Assembly (NCBI RefSeq): GCF_039534165.1
Contig: NZ_BAAAUX010000003.1
Span: forward strand, 186,001-250,000
Length of the DNA stretch: 64,000 nucleotides
DNA from: Saccharopolyspora_D taberi
Lineage (GTDB): Bacteria; Actinomycetota; Actinomycetes; Mycobacteriales; Pseudonocardiaceae
Direction: 5' to 3'
Below, piece by piece: positions 39,094-47,150 of the stretch (the first letter of the stretch is position 1; each line of letters opens with the position of its first letter). The translations under genes were made by a program, and so were the position numbers. The notes under the pieces are model-generated. The model made no database searches. It worked only from the letters and a program-made list of their open reading frames with translations, and had not been told where the DNA came from.

Positions 39094-41060
39094 CGGGCAT
39101 CCCGTTCCCGGCCGAGCATCCGGTGCGCGGTCCGGCGGGCCAGCGCCATGATCGTCCACATCGGATTGACGCCGATGGCGGTCGGGAACGCGCTGGCGTC
39201 CCCGATCCACACCCCGGGGGTGCCGTGGACCTCGCCGTCGGGCCCGGCGACGCTCGTCGCCGGATCGAGCCCCAGCCGGGCCGTGCTCATCACGTGCGCG
39301 GTGAACCCGACCAGGCCCAGGTGCCCGATGCGGCACTTCCGGATCTCGGCCAGGTACTCCTCGATGTCCTCGCCGCGCCGCCACGGCGGGGTGGACTGCC
39401 CGCCCACGAAGATCCGCTCGGCGCCCGCGGCATGGTGCATCCGGATCGAGGCCTCGATGGCGTCGCGGAGGTTCCTGCGGTCCAGCTCGTCGTCGAAGGG
39501 GTAGCGCTGGACGCTTTCGCCGTCCGGGCCCAGCGTCACGCTGCCGGAACCGCGCGCCTGCACGAGGCAGGCGAAGTCGGCCCGGTGGCGCGACTTCAGC
39601 ACCAGCTCCTTGACCTCGCGGCCGGAGCTCCACGGGATGGTGGTGGTCAGCAGCCCCATGTAGTGGTGCGAGCCCTCGATCAGGAAGCCGTGCCCCTGCT
39701 CGCGCCGGGAGAACTCGTCGACGATCCCCGACTGCGCCGGGCCCCACCACGGATCCATCGGCTCCGGGTAGATCCCGCTGATCACGCAGACGGGGTGGGC
39801 CTGGAGGTGCTGGCCGACGGCGGCACCGCCGATGCCGGAGTTCAGCAGCACGCGCGGGGTTTCCAGCGCACCGGCGGCGAGGACGACCTGCTCGGCGTGC
39901 ACCTCGATGATCCGCCGGCGGCCGGTGTCCGGATCGGTGTGCACCGCGCGTACGCCCGACGCGCGCCCGCCGGACAGCAGCACCTTTTCCGCCCTGGTGT
40001 TGGGGAAGATGGTGGCTCCGGCGTCGGACGCGTCTTGGAGGTAGGTCTTGAGCGTGCCGCGCTTGGCACCGCTGCGGTCGCCGAAGCCGCTGTAGCCGAT
40101 GGTGGCGAGGTCCTGCGTGCGCGCGTCCACGTTGAGCATCGCGCGGCGGTGGCTGTAGCCGAGCGCCTCCGCGCCCGCGAACATCCGCTGGTGCGGGGAG
40201 TTCAGCACGGCGGCGTCGCTGTTGATGCCGATGCGCCCGGCCACCGCGTCCAGGTGCTCGTCGAACTCCGGGCCGTCCAGCCCGGTCAGCCCGAACTCCT
40301 CGGCCCACCGGGCGCGCACCGGCGCAGGCGGCCGCACGCAGTTGGACCAGTTCACGGTCGACCCGCCGCCGACCGAACCACCCGCCGCCAGCACGAGATT
40401 CCCGTCAGCGGTGGGAAAAGGTCCGCCGTGCAGGAACAGGTTGCGGTAGGACCACAGCTCGTCGTGGGTGAAGTCGTCCTCCGCGAAGTAGCCGCCGCCT
40501 TCGAGGACGACCACCTTCCTCCCGGCCGAGGCCAGCTCGCCCGCGACCACGCCACCGCCGGAACCCGAGCCGACGACCACGACGTCAGCGGTGCTTCGCT
40601 CGGGAGGTTCGGCGACGTTGAGCGTCTTGCGCGCGGCGGCGGGCTCGCTGGTGGGGCCGGGGTAACCGATGGCGGGCCAGAACGGGTTCCGGCCTTCGGC
40701 GTCGGTCCTGCCGTAGGCGAGCAGCATGCTGTTGGAGCGGAGCGCGTTGATCGTCGCGGCCTCCCGGTCCCCGCTCCGGGCCACCGAGCCAAGCACGGCC
40801 TCCCGCTCCTCCAGCGGTTTCGAGCCAAGATCCGCGAGCCGGTCGAGCAGCGCGACGACGTCTTCGACCAGCTCGGCGGGGGCGGTGGCCAGGACCTGCT
40901 CGACGGCCGCGTCCGCTCCCGCCTGCGAACCGCTGCGCGCGAAGAATCCGTGCGGGTCGTCGTCGACCCCGGTGACGGCGGGGACGAAGGTGTCCACCAC
41001 CGCGGTCAGGACGGCGCGCCGTGCCGGTGTGAGAACTGTTCTTTCGGCATTGTCGGCCAA
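39090..41060 (-). CDS. GMC-family oxidoreductase
   Basis: A 656-residue FAD-dependent glucose-methanol-choline oxidoreductase. The FAD dinucleotide motif is ADVVVVGSGSGGGVVAGELA near residue 160, the second GMC signature is VVLAAGALETPRVLLNSGIGG, and the C terminus has SAFPTAIGVNPMWTIMALARR with the conserved His/Asn region. The N-terminal 150 residues form a helical extension like that of long-chain or fatty alcohol oxidases. The start is TTG 41060, chosen for CGGAGG six bases upstream; GTG 41102 is the next choice. It is the first gene of the operon with HAD, SMP-30 and SnoaL-like genes. Confidence 0.92.
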   Translation of the reverse strand: MADNAERTVLTPARRAVLTAVVDTFVPAVTGVDDDPHGFFARSGSQAGADAAVEQVLATAPAELVEDVVALLDRLADLGSKPLEEREAVLGSVARSGDREAATINALRSNSMLLAYGRTDAEGRNPFWPAIGYPGPTSEPAAARKTLNVAEPPERSTADVVVVGSGSGGGVVAGELASAGRKVVVLEGGGYFAEDDFTHDELWSYRNLFLHGGPFPTADGNLVLAAGGSVGGGSTVNWSNCVRPPAPVRARWAEEFGLTGLDGPEFDEHLDAVAGRIGINSDAAVLNSPHQRMFAGAEALGYSHRRAMLNVDARTQDLATIGYSGFGDRSGAKRGTLKTYLQDASDAGATIFPNTRAEKVLLSGGRASGVRAVHTDPDTGRRRIIEVHAEQVVLAAGALETPRVLLNSGIGGAAVGQHLQAHPVCVISGIYPEPMDPWWGPAQSGIVDEFSRREQGHGFLIEGSHHYMGLLTTTIPWSSGREVKELVLKSRHRADFACLVQARGSGSVTLGPDGESVQRYPFDDELDRRNLRDAIEASIRMHHAAGAERIFVGGQSTPPWRRGEDIEEYLAEIRKCRIGHLGLVGFTAHVMSTARLGLDPATSVAGPDGEVHGTPGVWIGDASAFPTAIGVNPMWTIMALARRTAHRMLGRERDAR

Positions 41061-41236
41061 CGTAATCCTCCGTACTGGCGAAAAAGGGCGCTCGTCGAGC
41101 ACTGCTGAATGCTGGTTTTGATCGTAGGGATTCGTCGTCGGCGGCAGTTGGAAGTCGCGTACCGGAACTGATCAAAGAACGTTGGAAGCGCGCTAAAAAG
41201 CGCGTTCAAGGGGGAATTCCCGCGGACAACGCGAAA

Positions 41237-41268
41237 AACCGCCCGGTTCGGCGTGGAACCGGGCGGTT
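41237..41268 (-). terminator. Terminator hairpin of the lipB-like gene
   Basis: AACCGCCCGGTTC / GAACCGGGCGGTT, a 13-bp perfect stem with a 6-base loop, lies 13 bases past the lipB-like stop on the minus strand. Confidence 0.75.
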
Positions 41269-41281
41269 GAGGTGAATTCGG

Positions 41282-41977
41282 TCAGACCGCGCCGAGCGCG
41301 GCGGAGACGGCGTCGCGCACCTCGGCCTCGCCGGGCGTCGGGATGCCCTGCTCGTCGGCGAGCTCGCGCAGCGAGGTCATCGACACGTCCTGCAGCGCGC
41401 AGGCGGTGAACTGCTGGAACGCGGTCATGTCGGGGTCGATGTTGAGCGCGAAGCCGTGGCTGGTGATGCCGCCCCGGATCCGCATCCCGATCGAGGCGAT
41501 CTTGCGCTCGTCCGGGGTCCACACGCCGACGAGGCTGGTGGCGCCGGACGGGGTGTCCCGGCGCAGCGCGCGGAAACCCAGCGAGTCCAGCGCGGTGATG
41601 AGCCCGTTCTCCAGCCAGCGCACGATGTCGACCGGCCCGCGGGCGCGGGTGTTGAGCACCAGGTAGCCGACCAGCTGGCCGGGGCCGTGGTAGGTCGCGA
41701 ACCCGCCGCGGTCGACCTCGACGGTCGGCGTGGAGGAGGTCACCGCGGGCAGGTCGCCGGGGTCGGTGTGCCGTCCGTAGGTGATCACCGGTGGGTGGGA
41801 GAGCAGGAAAAGCCGGTCCCCGGCGGTGCCGTCGCGTCGCTGCTGAACCCATTCCTGCATGGCCTTGACGGCGTAGTCGTAGGGAATTTCCCCGAGATCC
41901 ACGCGGGACAGGACCGGGGCCGCGGCCTCCGGACCGGCGATGTCGCGCCGTTCCGCGGAATCGGTGTTCTGCTGCAT
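41282..41977 (-). CDS. LipB-like octanoyltransferase paralogue
   Basis: A 231-residue protein of the lipoyl(octanoyl) transferase family, which normally moves octanoyl groups from ACP to the lipoyl domains of dehydrogenases. The substrate motif is RGGFATYHGPGQLVGY, the Lys is in DERKIASIGMRIRGGITSHGFALNI, and the Cys is in FTACALQDVSMTSL; the family normally has PCG at this place, so the flanks diverge. No lipA is beside it, and the gene stands alone in the metabolite region. It may be a second LipB used for acyl transfer in specialised metabolism, or simply the housekeeping gene in an unusual place. It is divergent from the SDR gene. Confidence 0.88.
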   Translation of the reverse strand: MQQNTDSAERRDIAGPEAAAPVLSRVDLGEIPYDYAVKAMQEWVQQRRDGTAGDRLFLLSHPPVITYGRHTDPGDLPAVTSSTPTVEVDRGGFATYHGPGQLVGYLVLNTRARGPVDIVRWLENGLITALDSLGFRALRRDTPSGATSLVGVWTPDERKIASIGMRIRGGITSHGFALNIDPDMTAFQQFTACALQDVSMTSLRELADEQGIPTPGEAEVRDAVSAALGAV

Positions 41978-42130
41978 TCCCGAAGGTTAGCGCACCTGCC
42001 GCACCGGGCAGGCGGATCGAACGGTGCTGGAAAGCGGATAAAACCGCCTTGCCTTCCATTTCCCGCTGCCCGACTCTCGGTGCGAACCGGTCGCCCGCGC
42101 GCGTGCGCGGCCCGAGGAAGGAGTTCGCCG

Positions 42131-42868
42131 GTGTCTGAAGCCAACACCGAAGCCGGACGGCCCCCAGTCGCCCTGATCACCGGGGCCACCGCGGGGATCG
42201 GCCGGGTGGTCGCAAGAGAACTGGCCGCTCGCGGCATGACCACCCTGCTCGGATACCGGAACCGGGAGCGCGGGGAGCGGGTAGCCGCCGAACTCGGCGC
42301 GGACGGCAGGGTGATCCCGGTGCACCTGGATGTGACTCGGGAGTCGACGATCGCGGCTGCGGCGGAGTGGATCGAGGCGGAGTTCGGCGTCCTGGACGTG
42401 CTCGTGAACAACGCGGGCGTCAACGTCGGGTCGAACGTGCCGAGCGAGGTCACCGCCGAGGACATGCGCCAGGTCTACGAGACCAACGTGGTGGGCGTGG
42501 TGGCGACGACGCACGCGATGCTTCCGCTGCTGTCCCGCGCGGAAGCGGCGAGGGTGGTCAACGTGTCCAGCCAGCTCGGTTCGCTCGCGCTCGCCAGCGC
42601 GCCGGACAACCCGTGGCACTCGCTGCTCGCGTACCACTCGTCGAAGTCCGCGCTGAACATGCTGACCGTGCACTACGCCCGTGAGTTCGCGGACACCCCG
42701 ATGAAGATCAATTCGGTCTGCCCGGGGCGCTGCGCCACGGCCATCAACGACTTCACCGGAACCCGGACCCCTGAACAGGGCGCGGAGGTCGTCCTCCGCT
42801 TCGCGACCCTCGGTCCGGACGGGCCGACCGGCGGATTCTTCAACGACGAAGGCAGAATCGGCTGGTGA
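42131..42868 (+). CDS. Short-chain dehydrogenase/reductase
   Basis: A 245-residue SDR oxidoreductase. The NADP-binding motif is TGATAGIGRVVARELA, with the NNAG motif in VLVNNAGVNVGSN and the catalytic Ser and YxxxK in VNVSSQLG and YHSSKSAL. The C terminus (GGFFNDEGRIGW) resembles plant-type menthone/carbonyl reductases. The start is GTG 42131 with AAGGAG eight bases upstream. It could serve as a dehydrogenase that oxidises a dihydro-hydroxy ring compound such as DHHA, or as a simple ketoreductase; the sequence does not decide. A strong bidirectional hairpin follows. Confidence 0.9.
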   Translation: MSEANTEAGRPPVALITGATAGIGRVVARELAARGMTTLLGYRNRERGERVAAELGADGRVIPVHLDVTRESTIAAAAEWIEAEFGVLDVLVNNAGVNVGSNVPSEVTAEDMRQVYETNVVGVVATTHAMLPLLSRAEAARVVNVSSQLGSLALASAPDNPWHSLLAYHSSKSALNMLTVHYAREFADTPMKINSVCPGRCATAINDFTGTRTPEQGAEVVLRFATLGPDGPTGGFFNDEGRIGW

Positions 42869-42878
42869 ATCCAGGAAC

Positions 42879-42917
42879 GCGAGCAGGCCACCACGATCCG
42901 CGTGGTGGCCTGCTCGC
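42879..42917. terminator. Bidirectional terminator between SDR and methyltransferase
   Basis: GCGAGCAGGCCACCACG / CGTGGTGGCCTGCTCGC: a 17-bp perfect stem with a 5-base loop between two convergent stop codons; the strongest hairpin in the window. Confidence 0.82.
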
Positions 42918-42924
42918 GCACGGA

Positions 42925-43818
42925 TCAGCTTGAGCGGGCGGTGATGAAGTGGGTCCGCGAGCACAGCGCCTGCGAGATCGGGTCGAACTTACGGCGGTAA
43001 CGACCGGCCATCTCGGCGGAAGTCCTGGTGCTGACCTCCCAGCCCCAGGCGGCGATCCGGTCCTCCGGGCGGGGGCGTTCGGACTCCCCGAGCAGCAGTT
43101 CCGGGAGTTCGACGTGGAAGTACGCCGGAACACGGGCGAATTCGGGGTCGCGGGCCAGCGACGGGATGTCCCGCAGGTGCTCGCACACCAGCCGGCTGCC
43201 CGGCGCGGACAGCTCGCGGATCACGTCGAGGAGCTGCTTCTCCGCGTCCTCGGTCAGGTACATCAGCAGGCCCTCCACGACCCAGACGGTGGGTTTGGCC
43301 GGGTCGAAACCGCTCCGCACGAGTTCGCCGGACCAGCTGGTGCGGAGGTCGGTGGCCACCGCGCGCCAGTCGCAGCGCGGTGCCGCGCCGTTGCCGCGCA
43401 GGACTTCCTCCTTGAACGCCAGCACCTTCGGCTGGTCGATCTCGAAGAAGCCGAAGCCTGCGGGCAGGTCCAGCCGGAAGGCCCGGGTGTCCAGCCCCGA
43501 GGCGACGACGACGGCCTGCTCCGCGCCTTCCGCGCGGGCCCGGAGGAAGCAGTCGTCGAAGAACCGGGTGCGGACTCCGAGGTGGTTGGACATGTGGGTC
43601 CAGATCGCCAGGCTCTCCGCGCCGTCGCGCTCGGCGGTGCCGAGATCGGTCGGCATCGGCACGGGCGCGTCGGCGGCTTCGAGGAAGTGCGCCGCGAGCG
43701 GATCGTCGATCAGCGCGTCCGCCCGGTTGCTGTCGATCGCCCGCCCGGCGGCGACGATGAGGGCGGTCAGGCCGACCCCGGACACGATGTCCCACGCCTC
43801 CAGCTGTTCTGCGGCCAT
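42925..43818 (-). CDS. SAM-dependent methyltransferase, LCMT-like (TIGR00027 type)
   Basis: A 297-residue paralogue of the methyltransferase at 32828-33730, with matching blocks WDIVSGVGLTALIVAAGRAID, DALIDDPLAAHFLEA, VVVASGLDTRAFRLDLP, FEIDQPKVLAFKEEVL and VWVVEGLLMYL. It probably O-methylates a small molecule; the target is unknown. The ATG at 43818 is clear. It is transcribed leftward after the aldehyde dehydrogenase gene, separated by a hairpin. Two such enzymes in one cluster may act on two positions of the product, or one may be outside the pathway. Confidence 0.9.
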   Translation of the reverse strand: MAAEQLEAWDIVSGVGLTALIVAAGRAIDSNRADALIDDPLAAHFLEAADAPVPMPTDLGTAERDGAESLAIWTHMSNHLGVRTRFFDDCFLRARAEGAEQAVVVASGLDTRAFRLDLPAGFGFFEIDQPKVLAFKEEVLRGNGAAPRCDWRAVATDLRTSWSGELVRSGFDPAKPTVWVVEGLLMYLTEDAEKQLLDVIRELSAPGSRLVCEHLRDIPSLARDPEFARVPAYFHVELPELLLGESERPRPEDRIAAWGWEVSTRTSAEMAGRYRRKFDPISQALCSRTHFITARSS

Positions 43819-43867
43819 TGTTTGGGGTCCCTTCGGAGTTTTGCTTGGGAGTGCGGGAAATCCCGTG

Positions 43868-43899
43868 GGCCGCGACCACCGGGCGGGGCGGTCGCGGCC
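43868..43899 (-). terminator. Hairpin after the aldehyde dehydrogenase gene
   Basis: GGCCGCGACC / GGTCGCGGCC, a 10-bp stem with a 12-base loop, lies just past the aldehyde dehydrogenase stop on the minus strand. Confidence 0.62.
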
Positions 43900-43905
43900 G
43901 GGGTG

Positions 43906-45429
43906 TCAGAAGAAGCCGAGCGCGTCGGGGGAGTAGCTGACGAGCAGGTTCTTGGTCTGCTGGTAGTCGTTGAGCGCCATCTTGTGGTTCTCCCGGCCCA
44001 TCCCGGACTGGCCGTAGCCGCCGATCGCGGAGTGCGCCGTGTACTGGTGGTAGCAGTTGGTGAAGACCGTCCCCGCCTGGATCGCCCGCCCCGCGCGGTA
44101 CGCGGTGCCGGCGTCCCGGGTCCACACACCCGCGCCCAGGGCGTACTCGGTGCTGTTCGCCAGCCGGATCGCGTCGTCGAAGTCGCTGAACGACGTGGCG
44201 CACACGATCGGGCCGAACAGCTCCTGCTGGAAGATCGACATCGAGTGGTCGCCCTCGAACAGCGTCGGGGTGACGTAGAAACCCCCGGAGAGCTCGCCGC
44301 CGAGGTCGGCCGCCCCGCCGCCCGCCAGGGTCTTCGCGCCCTCCTTCTTGCCCTGCTCGATGTAGGACAGCACCTTCCGGTACTGCTCCTCGCTCACCAG
44401 CGCGCCGACCATGGTCTCGTCGTCTAGCGGGTGCCCCAGCTTGACCGACTCCGTGCGCTGCTTCGCGTCGCCGAGGAACTGGTCGTAGATGCTCGACTGG
44501 ATCAGCGCCCGGGACGGGCACTGGCACGCCTCGCCCTCGACGAGCGTGAACATCGTGAAGCCTTCCAACGCCTTGTCGTAGAAGGCGTCCTTCTCGGCGG
44601 CGACGTCGGCGAAGAAGATGTTCGGGTTCTTGCCGCCCAGTTCCAGCGTCGTGGGCACGATGTTCGCGCTGGTGTAGCTCAGGATGTCCCGGCCGGTCTC
44701 GGTGCCGCCGGTGAACGAGACCTTGCGGATCCGCTTGCTCGAAGCCAGCGGTTTGCCCGCCTCCGGGCCGAATCCGTTGACCACGTTGAGCACGCCGGGC
44801 GGCAGCAGGTCGGCGACCAGGTCGAGCCACACGTGGATCGACGCGGGCGTCTGCTCGGCGGGCTTGAGCACCACCGCGTTGCCCGCGGCCAGCGCGGGAG
44901 CGAGCTTCCACGAGGTCAGGAACAGCGGCACGTTCCACGGCACGATCTGGGCGACCACGCCGAGCGGTTCGTTGAAGTGGTACGCGGCGGTGTTGTCGTC
45001 GAGCTGGGAGATGGTGCCTTCCTGGGTGCGGATCGCCGCCGCGAAGTACCGGAACTGGTCGATGGCCAGCGGGATGTCGGCGATGACCGGTTCCCGGATG
45101 GGCTTGCCGTTGTCCCAGGTCTCGGCCACCGCGAGCCGGGTCAGCTCGGCCTCCATCCGGTCGGCGATCCCGTTGAGGATCGCGGCGCGCTCGGCGGGAG
45201 ACGTGCGGCCCCAGGCCGGTGCCGCGGCCTCGGCGGCGTCGAGCGCGCGTTCCACGTCCTCGTGGGTGCCCCTGGCGATCTCGGTGAACCGTTCGCCGGT
45301 GACCGGGGTGATGTTGTCGAAGTACTCCCCTTTGACCGGCTTCACGTATTCGCCGCCGATGAAGTGGTCGTAGCGCTGGGCGAAGGAAACCGCGCTGCCG
45401 GGCTGCCCTGGACTGGCATACCGCGTCAT
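43906..45429 (-). CDS. NAD(P)-dependent aldehyde dehydrogenase
   Basis: A 507-residue aldehyde dehydrogenase of the acetaldehyde/AldA (ExaC-like) group. It has VAQIVPWNVPLFLTSWKLAPALAAGN, the catalytic Glu in TTLELGGKNPN and the Cys in VEGEACQCPSRALIQ, where the usual glycine-glutamine before the cysteine is changed. The C terminus GGYGQSGMGRENHKMALNDYQQTKNLLVSY is diagnostic for this group. The ATG at 45429 has GGAGAAG upstream. It is divergent from the ACP-KS-CLF genes. It may detoxify aldehydes, or oppose or process aldehydes made by the acid-reductase pair; this is uncertain. Confidence 0.93.
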   Translation of the reverse strand: MTRYASPGQPGSAVSFAQRYDHFIGGEYVKPVKGEYFDNITPVTGERFTEIARGTHEDVERALDAAEAAAPAWGRTSPAERAAILNGIADRMEAELTRLAVAETWDNGKPIREPVIADIPLAIDQFRYFAAAIRTQEGTISQLDDNTAAYHFNEPLGVVAQIVPWNVPLFLTSWKLAPALAAGNAVVLKPAEQTPASIHVWLDLVADLLPPGVLNVVNGFGPEAGKPLASSKRIRKVSFTGGTETGRDILSYTSANIVPTTLELGGKNPNIFFADVAAEKDAFYDKALEGFTMFTLVEGEACQCPSRALIQSSIYDQFLGDAKQRTESVKLGHPLDDETMVGALVSEEQYRKVLSYIEQGKKEGAKTLAGGGAADLGGELSGGFYVTPTLFEGDHSMSIFQQELFGPIVCATSFSDFDDAIRLANSTEYALGAGVWTRDAGTAYRAGRAIQAGTVFTNCYHQYTAHSAIGGYGQSGMGRENHKMALNDYQQTKNLLVSYSPDALGFF

Positions 45430-45652
45430 GTCTTCTCCATCAAGTTCGTTTGTCCGACCGGATTTCGATCCTACTGAGGAGCGAAGAATGCACGTCGATC
45501 TTCCATAAAAGTCCCGTGGATGCCGGTTGAGCAGCGCGTTCGGGATGCCTAACGTGAATGTCGCGATCTGCACCTCGCAATGTTCCCGGCCCGGTTCGCG
45601 GGCTGGTCGTGATGAACGTGCGAGTTGGGTTTCGATTCTTTGGAAGGCGCTG

Positions 45653-45940
45653 ATGGCTGCAACCGGAAATTCCCCGTTGGATGGTCACGCCGATTCGGTG
45701 ATCAGGACGATTCTCGTCGAGGAGTTCGAACTGGATCTCGGCCCGGAGGAGCTGGACGCGGACGCCGACTTCGTGTCCGAGTACGAGGCGGACTCGCTGG
45801 CGATCATCCAGGTGCTCGCCCGGATCGAGCGCGAACTGGGGTGCTCGCTGTCGAAGGAGCAGCTCGGGGAGGTGGTGACGCTGCGCGGCGTCACCGAGCT
45901 GTTCGCCCGCGCCAGGAGCGGAGCCGCGGGCCATGACTGA
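45653..45940 (+). CDS. Acyl carrier protein of the type II system
   Basis: A 95-residue acyl carrier protein. The attachment serine is in SEYEADSLAIIQVLARIE, with acidic helices as in fatty-acid and type II PKS carriers. It differs clearly from the PCP-like carriers at 15214 and 24965. The ATG at 45653 has GGAAGG upstream. Its end overlaps the ketosynthase start by 8 bases, so ACP, KS and CLF form a coupled operon. Confidence 0.92.
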   Translation: MAATGNSPLDGHADSVIRTILVEEFELDLGPEELDADADFVSEYEADSLAIIQVLARIERELGCSLSKEQLGEVVTLRGVTELFARARSGAAGHD

Positions 45941-47150
45941 CCGCCGTCGGGTGGTGGTGACCGGGCTGGGCGCGGTCAGCAGCCTGGGCGTCGGGGTCGA
46001 CGCGGTGACCGCGGCGATCCGGGCGGGCGAGTCCGGCACCGGCCCGATCACCGGGTTCGACACCACCGGGTTCCCCCAGGTGAACGCGGGCGAGGTGGCC
46101 GGCTTCGAACCGGAGCGGATCCTGCACCGCCTGGACCACCGGAAGTGGGGCCGCAGCAGCCTTTTCGCGGCCAGCGCCGCACGGCTCGCGGTCGGCGACA
46201 GCGCGATCGACCCGGACCAGCTCTCCGCGCTGACCGCGGGCGCCATCATGGGCACCACGAGCGGCGAGTCGAAGATCATCGACCATCTCACCGAGCAGTG
46301 GGTGCGCAACGGGATCTCGGAGATCGACGCGCGGCTCGCCGCGCGGGCCCCGGCGGGCCAGATCGCCACCGCGGTCAGCGCGGAGCTGCGGCTCACCGGC
46401 AGCACGCAGACCCTCGCGACCGCGTGCGCGGCCAGCAACTACGCGCTCGGCTACGCGGCCGATCTGGTGCGCTCCGGCGACGCGGACCTGATGATCTGCG
46501 GCGGCGCCGACTCGGTGAACCGGTACAACCACGCCGGTTTCCACCAGCTCGGCGCGCTCGCCGAGGACGTCTGCCGCCCGTTCGACGCCGACCGCTCGGG
46601 CATCCTCACCGCAGAAGGCGGGGTCGCGCTGCTCCTGGAACCGCTGGAGCAGGCGGTCGCCAGAGGTGCCCGGATCTACGCCGAAGTGCTCGGGTACGGG
46701 CTGAACTGCGATGCCCACCACATGGTCCAGCCGGACCCGGAGAGCATCGCCGAGTGCATCCGGCGGGCGCACCGCAACGCGGGCGTCGAGCCGGAGCAGA
46801 TCGACTACATCTGCGCGCACGGAACGGGCACGCCGACCAACGACATCACCGAGGTGAACGCGGTGCGCGCGGTGTTCGGGGACCGGCTCCCGCCGATGAG
46901 CTCGATCAAGTCGATGCTCGGGCACACGATGGGCGCCGCCTCCGGGTTCGGGGCGCTGGTGGCGTGCAAGGCGATCGAACAGGGCTTCCTGCCCCCGACC
47001 GCCAACCACCGGAAGGTGGATCCGGCGTTCGGGGACGGCATGGACTGCGTGCCGAACCGGGCTCGCCCCGCGGAGTTGCGGTTCGTCCAGAACCACGGTT
47101 TCGCGTTCGGCGGCAACAACGCGATCACGGTTTTCGGGAGGGTGGCGTGA
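45933..47150 (+). CDS. Type II ketosynthase (KS-alpha / FabF-like)
   Basis: A 405-residue ketosynthase with a complete active site: Cys165 in LATACAASNYALG, His296 in CAHGTGTPTND, His331 in MLGHTMGAASGFG. FabF and KS-alpha proteins elongate ACP-bound chains with malonyl-ACP. It is coupled with an ACP upstream and a chain-length-factor-like protein downstream. No dedicated ketoreductase, dehydratase or malonyl transferase is in this operon; the FabG-like gene at 33810 or housekeeping enzymes might complement it. It might build the acyl chain used by the AfsA-like or LipB-like proteins or a tail of the product. Confidence 0.93.
   Translation: MTDRRRVVVTGLGAVSSLGVGVDAVTAAIRAGESGTGPITGFDTTGFPQVNAGEVAGFEPERILHRLDHRKWGRSSLFAASAARLAVGDSAIDPDQLSALTAGAIMGTTSGESKIIDHLTEQWVRNGISEIDARLAARAPAGQIATAVSAELRLTGSTQTLATACAASNYALGYAADLVRSGDADLMICGGADSVNRYNHAGFHQLGALAEDVCRPFDADRSGILTAEGGVALLLEPLEQAVARGARIYAEVLGYGLNCDAHHMVQPDPESIAECIRRAHRNAGVEPEQIDYICAHGTGTPTNDITEVNAVRAVFGDRLPPMSSIKSMLGHTMGAASGFGALVACKAIEQGFLPPTANHRKVDPAFGDGMDCVPNRARPAELRFVQNHGFAFGGNNAITVFGRVA

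Noticed and set aside
45452..45480. Possible StrR-type site between the aldehyde dehydrogenase and ACP genes
   Set aside because: GTCCGACCG N11 TACTGAGGA has only one acceptable half; it is too weak to place the KS/CLF operon in the regulon.
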